33,517 nucleotides of DNA from Hyphomicrobiales bacterium (GTDB lineage: Bacteria > Pseudomonadota > Alphaproteobacteria > Rhizobiales > Rhizobiaceae). The notes under the pieces are model-generated. The model was given only the letters and a program-made list of their open reading frames with translations, was not told where the DNA came from and did no database searches. Position numbers and translations under genes: made by a program. Positions 13,602 through 22,537 of this stretch are shown piece by piece; position 1 is the first letter of the stretch; each line of letters starts with the position of its first letter. The stretch is taken from NCBI GenBank assembly GCA_900472295.1, contig UCIA01000031.1:37674-71190 (forward strand), written 5' to 3'.

Positions 13602-15023
13602 ATGAACCGCACTGCCTCACCGGTTGACGCGTTATCGGACCGTGAGCGCGCGGTGGCGGAGAAGTTTGCCTCCGGTCTGACCTATCGCGAGATCGGCGAG
13701 GCGCTGTTCATCGCTCCTTCGACGGTGCGCACCCATCTTGCCGCGGTCTACGAAAAGCTTGGCGTCCGCAACAAGATCGCGCTTGCTTCGCATTTTGCGG
13801 TCGGCGCCGTCGCGCAACCGGCCTCGTATCCGCCGGACGGCCTGCCGATCCTTGCCATCTTCCCGATAGAAAGCCTGAGCCCGGAAGAACGCTGGCGCCG
13901 CTTCGCCGATGGCCTGTCGTCCGACATCACCATCGATCTTGCGCGCTATGGGGATCTGCCGGTCATTGGCTTCCACACCATGAAAGCGCTTGACAGCAAA
14001 CCGGCTGACTTCGCCGCCAACGGCAAGGCGCTGGGCGCCACCTACATCTTGTGTGGCCAGTTGCGCGCCGATGACCATCGCATCCGCCTGACCATCGAAC
14101 TGGCCGATGCGCTGAACGGCGTCAGCCTGTGGAGCGATCGCTTCGATCGCCCTCTGGAGGACGTGTTCAACCTGCAGGACAGTCTGACCGACAGCGTCAT
14201 CAACGTGCTGGCCGGCCGCAGCGGAGCGATTGCCACGATCGGCCGCAACGCCATTCGCCGCAAGCCGCCCGCCAGCCTGCGCGCCTACGATCTGTTCCTG
14301 CTTGGCTTCGAACAGCAAAAAACATTCAGCCGCGCCAGCAATGAGGAGGCAATCCGGCTGTTTTCGCGCGCGCTCGAGCTCGACCCCACCTTGGTCAGGG
14401 CGTGGACGGAACTCGCTTATACGTATTCAATTCAGTGCTGCCTGGGCTTCGGTGGCGATCTCGAGGGAGCGCTCGAGAAGTGGCGGTGGGCGATCGAAAA
14501 CGCCCTCCAGCTCGACCCGACGGATTGCAGCGCCCAGGCTTGCCTTGGCGACCTCATGGCATGCCTGGGCGATCTCGATGCGGCCGAACGCGCACACCGG
14601 CGCGCACTCGAATACGGTTCCAACCATGCCGATACGCTGGCGGTGCTGGCCGGCAGCAAGGCGCTTGTCGTTGGCGATCCGGCCGAGGCGATGCCGCTGA
14701 TCGAGCGCGCCTTGCGTCTCAATCCGCTGCCGCCGTCCTGGTATTTCGCCATGCATGGCCGAATCCTGTTCGCCGCCGGCAGGCATCGTGAGGCCATCGC
14801 ATCGCTGCGCCGGGGCGCGCCGGATTCTTCCAGTGTGCTGATCTTCCTGGCGTGGGCGCATGCGGCGATTGGGGAGGTGTCGCAGGCTGCCGCTGTCGCG
14901 GCGCGTCTGCGCACCGAATTTCCCGAGTTTTCGGTCGAACGCTTCATCGCCGGCTATCCCGTAACCAACCCGGATGCCGCCAAAACCATCCGGCATGCGG
15001 CGAAGCTGGCCAAGCTCGACTGA
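13602..15023 (+). CDS. LuxR-type HTH fused to TolB/FlgO-like and TPR domains
   Basis: This protein has 473 residues from the ATG at 13602, with AGGA about 10 nt upstream; a GTG at 13575 is a weaker option. Residues 10-66 are a LuxR/GerE helix-turn-helix (LSDRERAVAEKFASGLTYRE, then STVRTHLAAVYEKLGVRN). Residues about 83-205 match the domain found in rhizobial adenylate-cyclase-associated and CadC-like proteins (ILAIFPIESLSPEERWRRFA ... ATYILCGQLRADDHRIRLTI ... LWSDRFDRPLEDVFNLQDSL). Residues about 220-460 are TPR repeats (ALELDPTLVRAWTELAY and similar). There is no cyclase domain. It is therefore a DNA-binding protein with a large sensing or protein-interaction part. The stimulus and targets are unknown. 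Confidence 0.8.
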   Translation: MNRTASPVDALSDRERAVAEKFASGLTYREIGEALFIAPSTVRTHLAAVYEKLGVRNKIALASHFAVGAVAQPASYPPDGLPILAIFPIESLSPEERWRRFADGLSSDITIDLARYGDLPVIGFHTMKALDSKPADFAANGKALGATYILCGQLRADDHRIRLTIELADALNGVSLWSDRFDRPLEDVFNLQDSLTDSVINVLAGRSGAIATIGRNAIRRKPPASLRAYDLFLLGFEQQKTFSRASNEEAIRLFSRALELDPTLVRAWTELAYTYSIQCCLGFGGDLEGALEKWRWAIENALQLDPTDCSAQACLGDLMACLGDLDAAERAHRRALEYGSNHADTLAVLAGSKALVVGDPAEAMPLIERALRLNPLPPSWYFAMHGRILFAAGRHREAIASLRRGAPDSSSVLIFLAWAHAAIGEVSQAAAVAARLRTEFPEFSVERFIAGYPVTNPDAAKTIRHAAKLAKLD

Positions 15024-15043
15024 GCTTTGGCATTTGCGTGAGA

Positions 15044-15190
15044 TCAACCCCATCCTGCAAAGCGCTGTGGCCTGAGCCAAGCCTGCGCCGGATTGCCGTC
15101 GCCCGAAAGGACCGCCTCGACCAGCCAGCGCGCGGTGGCGGGGGCGGCATGCATGCCGATCGAGCCCATGCCGCCATGATTTGCTCCATC
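15044..15190 (-). pseudogene. C-terminal relic of a FAD-dependent oxidoreductase
   Basis: On the minus strand, 48 codons read DGANHGGMGSIGMHAAPATA, then RWLVEAVLSGDGNPAQAWLR, then PQRFAGWG and a stop. This is the FAD-binding C terminus of glycine/D-amino-acid oxidase-type (DadA-like) enzymes, in which a G-H-G-x-x-G motif contacts the flavin. A complete enzyme has about 380-430 residues. Upstream of the relic the sequence becomes a palindrome, and the frame meets a TGA within about 35 bases, so about 90 percent of the gene is absent. The conserved reading frame suggests a recent deletion. Such enzymes often lie next to FCD-GntR regulators, as here. Confidence 0.7.
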
Positions 15191-15218
15191 AAATCTCGTA
15201 TACTCGTATACGAGATTT
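15191..15218. promoter_or_regulatory. 28-bp palindrome, probable GntR operator
   Basis: AAATCTCGTATAC, spacer TC, GTATACGAGATTT: two perfect 13-bp arms. The core TCGTATACGA fits the T-N-G-T-N-N-A-C-N-A pattern recognised by FadR-type GntR proteins. It is 256 bp before the GntR start and abuts the oxidoreductase relic, whose promoter it might once have served. Confidence 0.6.
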
Positions 15219-15353
15219 CTGTATCAGCGCAAGCTGATGCCTATTGGGAGTTGTCGCTTTGCCGACGTCGCCATTTACCTTTCGCGCAAAGAATGGCGTG
15301 GGCGGACGCCGTTAACCGGACCTTCGGCCTTTTCTTCGTCACAATCGGGGAAT

Positions 15354-15363
15354 GTACGCGTAC
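15354..15363. promoter_or_regulatory. Secondary GTACGCGTAC palindrome
   Basis: A 10-bp perfect palindrome GTACGCGTAC, 111 bp before the GntR start. It shares the GTAxxxxTAC character of the larger palindrome at 15191 and may be a second regulator site. Short palindromes also occur by chance. Confidence 0.3.
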
Positions 15364-15474
15364 GGATGAGGGCCAATTGCCGGCTTTCGAATGGGGATGC
15401 CGGCCGGCGGGTGAGGACTGCGCCTGTGACGTTAGCGGCGGGAGCTGCTGAGAGAATCAGGCAGGAGGGATCGC

Positions 15475-16137
15475 ATGCGTGGATTTGCCGAAATGCAGCG
15501 GCCGCAGACGGTGGCCGAACAGGTCGCCAATGTGTTGCGCGAGGCGATCGCCGACGGCAGCCTGGCCGCCGGCACGGCGCTGCGCCAGGACGACCTTGCG
15601 CTGCGCTTCGGCTTCAGCCGCATGCCGATCCGCGACGCGTTGCGCCAGCTCGATGCCGAAGGCATCGTCCAGATTCACCCGACCAAGGGCGCTCATGTCG
15701 CCTCCATGGACGCCACCGAGATCAGGGAGATTTTTGCGCTGCGCGACCTGCTCGAAAGCGAAGCGCTCAGCCTGTCCATCCCAACGCTTGGCGATGACAA
15801 GCTCGACGAAGCCGCGGAAGTGCTCGCCCGCATCGACGCCGAGCCTGATGTCGCCCGGTGGGGTGTGCTGAACCGGACCTTCCATCTGGCGCTCTACAGC
15901 GCCTGTGGCAACGCCCGGCTGCTCAGCCTGATCGAGGCGCACCACAATGCTGCCGACCGCTATGTCCGCATGCTCCTGTCCAGCCTCGACTATCGCGGCG
16001 TCTCGCAGGCCGAACACCGCGACCTGCTCGCCGCCTGCCGCAAGCGCGACGCCGCGGAAGCGGTGAGTGTGTTGAAGAAGCATCTCAGCGACGGCATGGA
16101 GACGCTGGCTAAGGCGGGGATGCTGAGGAAGGGGTGA
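15475..16137 (+). CDS. GntR family regulator, FCD (FadR-type) subfamily
   Basis: This 220-residue regulator has an N-terminal GntR winged helix at about residues 10-75 (VAEQVANVLREAIADGSLAA ... FGFSRMPIRDALRQLDAEGI) and a C-terminal all-helical FCD ligand-binding domain. The FCD metal or ligand residues are visible: NRTFH (Asn133, His137), AEHRDLL (His181) and KKHL (His203). Such proteins sense organic acids, amino acids or sugar acids. AGGAGG lies about 7 nt before the ATG. The 28-bp palindrome upstream is the likely operator. The presumed target, a FAD-dependent oxidoreductase on the opposite strand, survives only as a relic, so the regulator may now be an orphan. Confidence 0.88.
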   Translation: MRGFAEMQRPQTVAEQVANVLREAIADGSLAAGTALRQDDLALRFGFSRMPIRDALRQLDAEGIVQIHPTKGAHVASMDATEIREIFALRDLLESEALSLSIPTLGDDKLDEAAEVLARIDAEPDVARWGVLNRTFHLALYSACGNARLLSLIEAHHNAADRYVRMLLSSLDYRGVSQAEHRDLLAACRKRDAAEAVSVLKKHLSDGMETLAKAGMLRKG

Positions 16138-16148
16138 GGAGCGGTCCC

Positions 16149-16172
16149 CCTTCTCCCCACAGGGGGAGAAGG
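16149..16172. repeat. Hairpin repeat after the GntR gene
   Basis: CCTTCTCCCC (16149-16158), loop ACAG, GGGGAGAAGG (16163-16172): a perfect 10-bp stem 11 bp after the GntR stop. It is related in sequence to the hairpin at 5761-5792 and probably belongs to the same intergenic repeat family. It may act as a terminator. Confidence 0.6.
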
Positions 16173-16323
16173 ACAGGAGCCGCTTGTCCGGTCTGCGTCT
16201 CTGCGCGTAGCCTCAGGGAAATGGGCCGCGAGGCGATTGCGGTGGCGGCTGATATCGCGCGGCGAGGCTGAGCGTCGAATGGAGTTTCTTGCAGCAACGC
16301 GGTGCGGGCACTAAGGAACGGCG

Positions 16324-17124
16324 ATGAAACGTCTGCTGTGTTCAGTTTTTGCCGTCCTATTTTCGACCTGGGCGCATGCGCATGTTCCGCCAACAGCCTT
16401 GGCTGACGCCACGGATTTGTACGCCAAATTCGATGAGCTTTTGCGGCAGCGCCAAGCTGAAGGAAAGTTGCCAACGCTTAAGAGGCCGAAAGACCGCGAC
16501 CTGCTGCGCAAGCTTTGGGACCATGAGGCCTTGATCGGCGCGCCGCCGTACGATGCCAGCGATCAGGACACGCTATTTTTTATAATGGCCAAGAGCGGGA
16601 CGCTGGCAAAACCCTACGTTCAGGGCGGCCCATCTTTGCACGATGAAGCCACGCATTCGATGGCATTCCTAATTAGGGTTGTCGGCGCTTCGCAACCGGC
16701 TTTCGCCGATTATCTCGCGCACCAATCCAATGTTGCCGAACTGTTGCGCGGCAGTGGCGCCAAGGCTCGGGGAGGTGTGGAGAAAATGCTTCGTGGCGCG
16801 GCGATTTCTCTGTCAGACCGAGCGTTGGAGGACAAAAACAAGATACTTCTCGTTGAGGCACTGAGAACCAGCGGTCCTTATCTGGCGCAGAGCGTTTCGC
16901 TTGATCGTCGCCAGGCCATGATCGACCTGTTCGTCCCGTTGGTTGGCCAGCTTCCCGTGCCCGCCCAGGAGTCTCTCAAAACCTTCATGGAGGAATCAAG
17001 ACAGCCGACTGCAATCTATTCTGTGCTGACGGCAAGTAGCGCGAGATTTGCTGTCGTTGGTTTCGACCCGGCATCGCGCAGTTTTTCTGCACCAGCCTTC
17101 AGGCTTTCTGGTTCGAACTCCTAG
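16324..17124 (+). CDS. Secreted protein of unknown function
   Basis: This 266-residue protein has a clear signal peptide (MKRLLCSVFAVLFSTWAHAH, cleavage near AHA-HV), so the mature form is periplasmic or secreted. I recognise no family. The mature part is mostly helical, with segments such as LYAKFDELLRQRQAEGKLPT, LFFIMAKSGTLAKPYVQGGP and a serine-rich C terminus (SSARFAVVGFDPASRSFSAP). There is no Cys in the mature part and no obvious active-site motif. AAGGA lies 6 nt before the ATG. It has more A/T-ending codons than its neighbours (for example around 16570-16690), which may point to recent acquisition. Nothing nearby suggests its job. Confidence 0.7.
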   Translation: MKRLLCSVFAVLFSTWAHAHVPPTALADATDLYAKFDELLRQRQAEGKLPTLKRPKDRDLLRKLWDHEALIGAPPYDASDQDTLFFIMAKSGTLAKPYVQGGPSLHDEATHSMAFLIRVVGASQPAFADYLAHQSNVAELLRGSGAKARGGVEKMLRGAAISLSDRALEDKNKILLVEALRTSGPYLAQSVSLDRRQAMIDLFVPLVGQLPVPAQESLKTFMEESRQPTAIYSVLTASSARFAVVGFDPASRSFSAPAFRLSGSNS

Positions 17125-17189
17125 CGGAAACCGGCTATAGCGTGGCCAATCGCGGGCGCAGACCCGCCAGCCGGAGAAGGAAAGCAAGA

Positions 17190-17894
17190 ATGAGTGTAGA
17201 AAAAGTGGCAGTGATCGTCGCCGGTGGCAGCGGCATGGGCGCGGCGGCGGCCAAGCGGCTGGCGGCGGATGGTTTCAAGGTTGCGATCCTGTCGTCCTCC
17301 GGCAAGGGCGAGGCGCTGGCCAAGGAGCTTGGCGGGCTCGGCGTCACCGGCTCCAACCAGTCGAATGACGATCTGCAGCGCCTTGTCGACCTGACGCTCG
17401 AGCGCTATGGCCGCATCGACGTGCTGGTCAACAGCGGCGGCCACGGACCGCGCGCGCCGATCCTCGAGATCACCGACGAGCAGTGGCACACCGGCATGGA
17501 CGTCTATCTCCTGAACGTCATCCGCCCGGTGCGCATCGTGGCGCCGCAGATGGTCAAGCAGAAGGCCGGCGCCATCATCAACATCTCGACCGCCTGGGTG
17601 GTCGAGCCGAGCCCGATGTTCCCGACCTCGGCCGTGTTTCGCGCCGGTCTTGCCGCTTACACCAAGATCTTCGCCAACACCTACGCCGCCGACAATGTGC
17701 GCATGAACAACGTGCTGCCAGGCTGGATCGACAGCCTGCCGGCCACCGAGGAGCGCCGCGACAGCGTGCCGATGCAACGCTACGGCACCAGCGATGAGAT
17801 CGCCGCGACCATCGCCTTCCTCGCCTCCGAAGGCGCCGGCTACATCACCGGCCAGAACATCCGCGTCGACGGCGGCATCATCCGCGCGATCTGA
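17190..17894 (+). CDS. SDR family protein lacking the Tyr-x3-Lys pair
   Basis: This 234-residue Rossmann-fold protein of the short-chain dehydrogenase/reductase family starts at 17190 with AAGGA upstream. The cofactor loop is AGGSGMGAAAAKRL (11-24, in place of TGxxxGxG), followed by VLVNSGG (78-84), Ser133 in IINISTAWV and the C-terminal GAGYITGQNIRVDGG. Where classical SDRs have YxxxK, this protein has SAVFR (147-151), so both Tyr and Lys are replaced and normal hydride-transfer catalysis is doubtful. Such divergent SDRs are known and may be non-redox enzymes or regulators. It is convergent with the sugar ABC operon, 30 bp from the permease stop. Its role is unknown. Confidence 0.8.
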   Translation: MSVEKVAVIVAGGSGMGAAAAKRLAADGFKVAILSSSGKGEALAKELGGLGVTGSNQSNDDLQRLVDLTLERYGRIDVLVNSGGHGPRAPILEITDEQWHTGMDVYLLNVIRPVRIVAPQMVKQKAGAIINISTAWVVEPSPMFPTSAVFRAGLAAYTKIFANTYAADNVRMNNVLPGWIDSLPATEERRDSVPMQRYGTSDEIAATIAFLASEGAGYITGQNIRVDGGIIRAI

Positions 17895-17924
17895 TCAGAA
17901 AATCATCTTGCGTGAGCCGGCGCG

Positions 17925-18812
17925 TTATTCCTTCACCGCGCCGGTCATCGACGAGACGTAATGCTCGACGAAGAACGAATAAAGCACGACCACCGGCAGC
18001 GAGCCGATCAGCGCGCCCGCCATCAGCGCCCCCCATTCGTAGACGTCGGAGCGCACCAGTTCGGTCAGCACGCCCACCGGCACGGTCTTGTTTTCCGAGG
18101 ACTGGATGAACGTCAGGGCATAGATGAACTCGTTCCATGACAGGGTGAATGCGAAAATGCCGGCGGAAATCAGGCCGGGCACCGACAGCGGCAGCACGAT
18201 CTTGGTGAGGATCTGCCACCGGCTCGCACCGTCAATCAGCGCGCATTCTTCCAGTTCGAACGGGATGGAACGGAAGTAACCCATCAAAAGCCAGGTGCAG
18301 AACGGAACCAGGAAGGTCGGGTAGGTAAGGATGAGCGCGAAGGGCGTGTCGTAGAGCCCAAGGTTGAACACCATCACCGACAGCGGAATGAACAGGATCG
18401 AGGGCGGCACAAGATAGGCGAGGAAAATCCCGAGGCCGACCTGTCGCGCTCCGGAAAAGCGCAACCGCTCGATCGCATAGGCCGCGAACACCGACGCCAG
18501 CAGCGACAGGAAGGTGGCGGCGGTCGAGATGATGATCGTGTTGAGCAGCCAGCCAGGATAGGACGTCTCGAACAGGAGATAGTGGATGTGTTCCAATGTC
18601 GGATTCACCACCCAGAACGGATTGAACTGCGCATAGTCGGTCATTTCGAGATTGGGTTTAACCGCCGTGATCGTCATCCAGTAAAACGGAAACAAAAGCA
18701 CGATGACGAACACCAGCAGCGGCAGATAGACCGTCACCACGCGGCGAGGCAGGCTCTGCAAATAGCCCATGCCGCCTTCGTCGATATCCTGTCGTTTCGC
18801 TTTCATGACCAT
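17925..18812 (-). CDS. Sugar ABC transporter permease, MalG type
   Basis: This 295-residue inner membrane permease has six helices and the ATPase-contact loop EECALIDGASRWQILTKIVL (EAA motif) near residue 200, typical of the MalG half of CUT1 carbohydrate importers. GGAG lies 6 nt before the ATG at 18812, one base after the stop of the MalF-type permease (TGACATG), so translation is coupled. It is the last gene of a four-gene operon: ATPase, binding protein, MalF-type permease, MalG-type permease. No catabolic enzyme follows; the next gene is convergent. The substrate cannot be read from sequence. Confidence 0.92.
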   Translation of the reverse strand: MVMKAKRQDIDEGGMGYLQSLPRRVVTVYLPLLVFVIVLLFPFYWMTITAVKPNLEMTDYAQFNPFWVVNPTLEHIHYLLFETSYPGWLLNTIIISTAATFLSLLASVFAAYAIERLRFSGARQVGLGIFLAYLVPPSILFIPLSVMVFNLGLYDTPFALILTYPTFLVPFCTWLLMGYFRSIPFELEECALIDGASRWQILTKIVLPLSVPGLISAGIFAFTLSWNEFIYALTFIQSSENKTVPVGVLTELVRSDVYEWGALMAGALIGSLPVVVLYSFFVEHYVSSMTGAVKE

Positions 18813-18813
18813 G

Positions 18814-19752
18814 TCAGTCTCCGCCGCCTTGCTGCCATTTGCGGCGTTGCAGGCCGAAATAGCTGAACAGGATCGCTGCCAGCAGGAACGGGATCATGGC
18901 CACCGCGATGGCCGCGCCCTCGCCAAGCTGGCCGCCGGAAATGCCGCGCTGGAAAGAGAGTGTCGCCATCAGATGCGTGGCGTTCACCGGTCCGCCGCGG
19001 GTCAGCACATAGATCAGCTGGAAATCGGTGAAGGTGAACAGCACCGAGAAGGTCATGGTGATGGCGATGATCGGCGTCAGCAGCGGCAGCGTCACATAGC
19101 GAAACAATTGCCAGCGGCTGGCGCCGTCAAGCGTGGCGGCCTCGTAAAGCGACTGCGGGATGGTTTGCAGGCCGGCCAGCAGCGTGATGGCGACGAAAGG
19201 AATGCCACGCCAGACATTGGCCGCGATGACCGAAGCGCGCGCGTTGGTCGGATCGCCGAGGAAATTGATGCGGTGGTCGATCAGGCCCATCTGCTGCAGC
19301 GCCCAGGACAGGATGGAGAACTGCGAATCGTAGATCCACCAGAAGGCGATGGCCGACAGCACCGTCGGCACCACCCAGGGCAGCAGGACAATCGCGCGGA
19401 AGAACGATTTGAACGGCAGGTTTTCGTTGAGGATGAGCGCCAGCCACAGGCCGAGCACAAATTTCACGATCGAGGCGCTGATCGTATACAGCAAGGTGTT
19501 GAAGACGGAGAGCCAGAAGACGCCGTCGCTCCACAGGTACTGATAGTTCTCGGTGCCGATGAAGATGCCGGGACGGCCGATCCGGGCATCGGTGAAGCCG
19601 AGCCAGACGCCGAGCCCGAGCGGATAGGTCAGGAAAACCAGCAGCAGCACCGCCGCCGGCAGCATGAAGCCGAAGCCAAGGGCGTTGCGGCTTTCAGAGA
19701 TCCGCGAAAGGATCGACGGACGCGGCTGGGCGGCAACGGACGGCACGGCCAT
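18814..19752 (-). CDS. Sugar ABC transporter permease, MalF type
   Basis: This 312-residue permease is measured from the ATG at 19752 (MAVPSVAAQPRPSILSRISE), which has GAGGA about 9 nt upstream. The longer frame up to 19830 is rejected because its first residues (MPENRLPENRL) are only a translation of a 15-bp tandem repeat. Six helices are present, with the EAA-type loop YEAATLDGASRWQLFRYVTL. It forms the channel heterodimer with the MalG-type partner that follows after one base. The 135-bp gap to the binding-protein gene upstream contains the tandem repeat, which may modulate expression below the abundant binding protein. Confidence 0.92.
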   Translation of the reverse strand: MAVPSVAAQPRPSILSRISESRNALGFGFMLPAAVLLLVFLTYPLGLGVWLGFTDARIGRPGIFIGTENYQYLWSDGVFWLSVFNTLLYTISASIVKFVLGLWLALILNENLPFKSFFRAIVLLPWVVPTVLSAIAFWWIYDSQFSILSWALQQMGLIDHRINFLGDPTNARASVIAANVWRGIPFVAITLLAGLQTIPQSLYEAATLDGASRWQLFRYVTLPLLTPIIAITMTFSVLFTFTDFQLIYVLTRGGPVNATHLMATLSFQRGISGGQLGEGAAIAVAMIPFLLAAILFSYFGLQRRKWQQGGGD

Positions 19753-19797
19753 GGACAGCTTCCTCAGGAGGTCTCCTTGGTCGGTCCGGGCGGCCGC

Positions 19798-19841
19798 CAA
19801 GCGATTTTCAGGCAAGCGATTTTCAGGCAAGCGATTTCAGG
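19798..19841. repeat. 15-bp tandem repeat, three copies
   Basis: CAAGCGATTTTCAGG occurs at 19798-19812 and 19813-19827, and a third copy lacking one T at 19828-19841. It lies between the binding-protein stop (19888) and the MalF-type start (19752). Copy number could vary by slippage. Confidence 0.85.
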
Positions 19842-19887
19842 AACCGGCCGGGCAGCGCGATGGCGGCTGCCCGGCCCAGTTGTGCTC

Positions 19888-21213
19888 TTAGACGCGATAG
19901 TAACGGTTGGCGCGCTTCTCCGCCTCTTCCATCGCCTCCTGCGGCGTCGCCTGGCCGGTCACGGCCTTGGCGAACATGTCGACCAGGACGTAGTCGGCCA
20001 TGGTCGCAGCCGAGGCATAGCCGAGCGGCCCGGCAAAGCCGTTCGGACGCAGCGTCGCCGAGGCCTTGGCGTAGGCGGCATTGTTCGGATCAGCCGTCCA
20101 CACCGGGTTGCTGTCGAAGGCCTTCAGCGTCTGGCAGCAATAGCCGGCCGAGGAGGTGATCCAGTCCGTCATCTGCGGATCCTCGAACATGAACTGCAGA
20201 TAGGCCTTGGCCGCATTGGGGTAGGGCGTGTAGTTGAAGATGACGGCGGTCGTCACCTGGAACAGCTCGACCGATTTTCCGACGGGACCGATCGGCAGGT
20301 TGGTGGTGCGGATGTCCTTGGCGATTTCAATCAGCTTCGGATCGTTGTCCTTGTTGATCTTGGCCGTGTTGTAGGCGGAAATGCCGTTGGCGATGACGCC
20401 GAGTTCGCCGGCCAGGAAGGCGCGGTTGTTGTTGACGTCGAGCCAGCTTTCGGTGCCGGGGATGAAGGTCTTGTAAAGCTCCTGCGCGTAGGAGATCGCC
20501 TTGAGGGTCTCGGGGCTGTTGATCACCACCTTGCCGCTCTCATCGACCATCTGGCCGCCATGGCTCCACAGCAGCCAATGCGCGTAGTTGTTGCCGTCGC
20601 CGACGCCATGGCCGTGCGTGAACCCCGCCGGATGTCCCTTTGCCTGCAATGCCTTGCACAGTTCGAGGAAGCCTGCCGTGTCCTTCGGAAATTCGGAGAA
20701 GCCGGCTTCCTTCACCCAGCTTTCGCGATAGACGATGGCGTTGCCGATCGTCGCCAGGGGCAGGCCGACGAACTTGCCGTCACGCGTCGCATATTGCTTT
20801 GGTCCCTCGTGCCAACCGCCATATTTAGCGCCCAGATACTCGCCAAGTTCCGTCACGTCGTGCAGCTTGTCGGGATATTGCTGTGGATCGTCGAACCAGA
20901 CCAGCATGAGGTCCGGGCCGGAGCCGACATTGGCGGCAACCGCCGCCTTGGGGCGAATGTCCTCCCAGCTCTCCTTGTCGACACGGACCTCGACGCCCGT
21001 CGCGTCGGTGAAGCGCTTGGTGTTGGCCAACCATTGATCCTCGTCGCCCTTGACGAAGGGCGACCAACGCAGCAGCCGCAGCTTGGCGCCGTCCTCGGGC
21101 TTGTACTTCAATCCTTCCTGGGCAAAAGCGGGCGTGCCGACGAACCGGCTTCCCAAGGCACCCGCCGCAACACCTGCGGTCGTGCGGATTACATCGCGTC
21201 GCGTGAATTTCAT
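19888..21213 (-). CDS. Sugar ABC transporter substrate-binding protein (Tat-exported)
   Basis: This 441-residue periplasmic binding protein of the CUT1 family (family 1 extracellular solute-binding protein) has a signal with twin arginines (MKFTRRDVIRTTAGVAAGAL ... PAFAQ), so export by Tat in folded form is likely. The mature part shows the usual two-lobe pattern: LRLLRWSPFVKGDEDQWLAN near the start, PDLMLVWFDDPQQYPDKLHD, KFVGLPLATIGNAIVYRESW and FPKDTAGFLELCKAL. GGAGGAG precedes the ATG. It lies 30 bp after the ATPase gene and 135 bp before the permeases. The ligand is unknown. Confidence 0.92.
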   Translation of the reverse strand: MKFTRRDVIRTTAGVAAGALGSRFVGTPAFAQEGLKYKPEDGAKLRLLRWSPFVKGDEDQWLANTKRFTDATGVEVRVDKESWEDIRPKAAVAANVGSGPDLMLVWFDDPQQYPDKLHDVTELGEYLGAKYGGWHEGPKQYATRDGKFVGLPLATIGNAIVYRESWVKEAGFSEFPKDTAGFLELCKALQAKGHPAGFTHGHGVGDGNNYAHWLLWSHGGQMVDESGKVVINSPETLKAISYAQELYKTFIPGTESWLDVNNNRAFLAGELGVIANGISAYNTAKINKDNDPKLIEIAKDIRTTNLPIGPVGKSVELFQVTTAVIFNYTPYPNAAKAYLQFMFEDPQMTDWITSSAGYCCQTLKAFDSNPVWTADPNNAAYAKASATLRPNGFAGPLGYASAATMADYVLVDMFAKAVTGQATPQEAMEEAEKRANRYYRV

Positions 21214-21243
21214 GGTCGTCTCCTCCGGTTTATTGTTCAGTCC

Positions 21244-22329
<1,086 letters not shown>

Positions 22330-22433
22330 GGATTTCCTCCCGAACAGCTTCTTGCGACGCCCCGAAGGAAACCGCTCCTCTCCAGCCTCGCAACCGTCTC
22401 CCCAGTCCCCCACAGGTCGCGCGACAAGGTGAC

Positions 22434-22445
22434 GGTAGCGCTACC
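22434..22445. promoter_or_regulatory. LacI-type operator GGTAGCGCTACC
   Basis: A perfect 12-bp palindrome with the central CG that marks LacI/GalR-family sites, 105 bp before the ATPase start. It is the only such palindrome in the promoter of the four-gene importer. No lacI-type gene adjoins this operon; the one at 29211 belongs to another locus and its presumed site looks different. Confidence 0.6.
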
Positions 22446-22537
22446 AAACAAGCCTGTAAAGCGGCGATGCGGCCAACGTTCTTGTCACGCGGAGCCCTCG
22501 GAGCGATCGGCGCGGGATGCCAATCATGATCGGCGCA

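Larger units (their letters stand above)
15024..15474. other. Intergenic region with gene relic and GntR-type operators
   Basis: This is 451 bp between the LuxR/TPR gene and the GntR gene. It holds the tail of a FAD-dependent oxidoreductase (15044-15190, minus), a 28-bp palindrome starting at the next base, a second small palindrome at 15354-15363, and the GntR promoter. No intact gene is seen; the open frame from 15237 has no recognisable content. Confidence 0.65.

Noticed and set aside
15237..15797. 186-residue plus-strand open frame before the GntR gene
   Set aside because: It overlaps the GntR gene in another frame, and the upstream part holds only promoter-like sequence and no domain.
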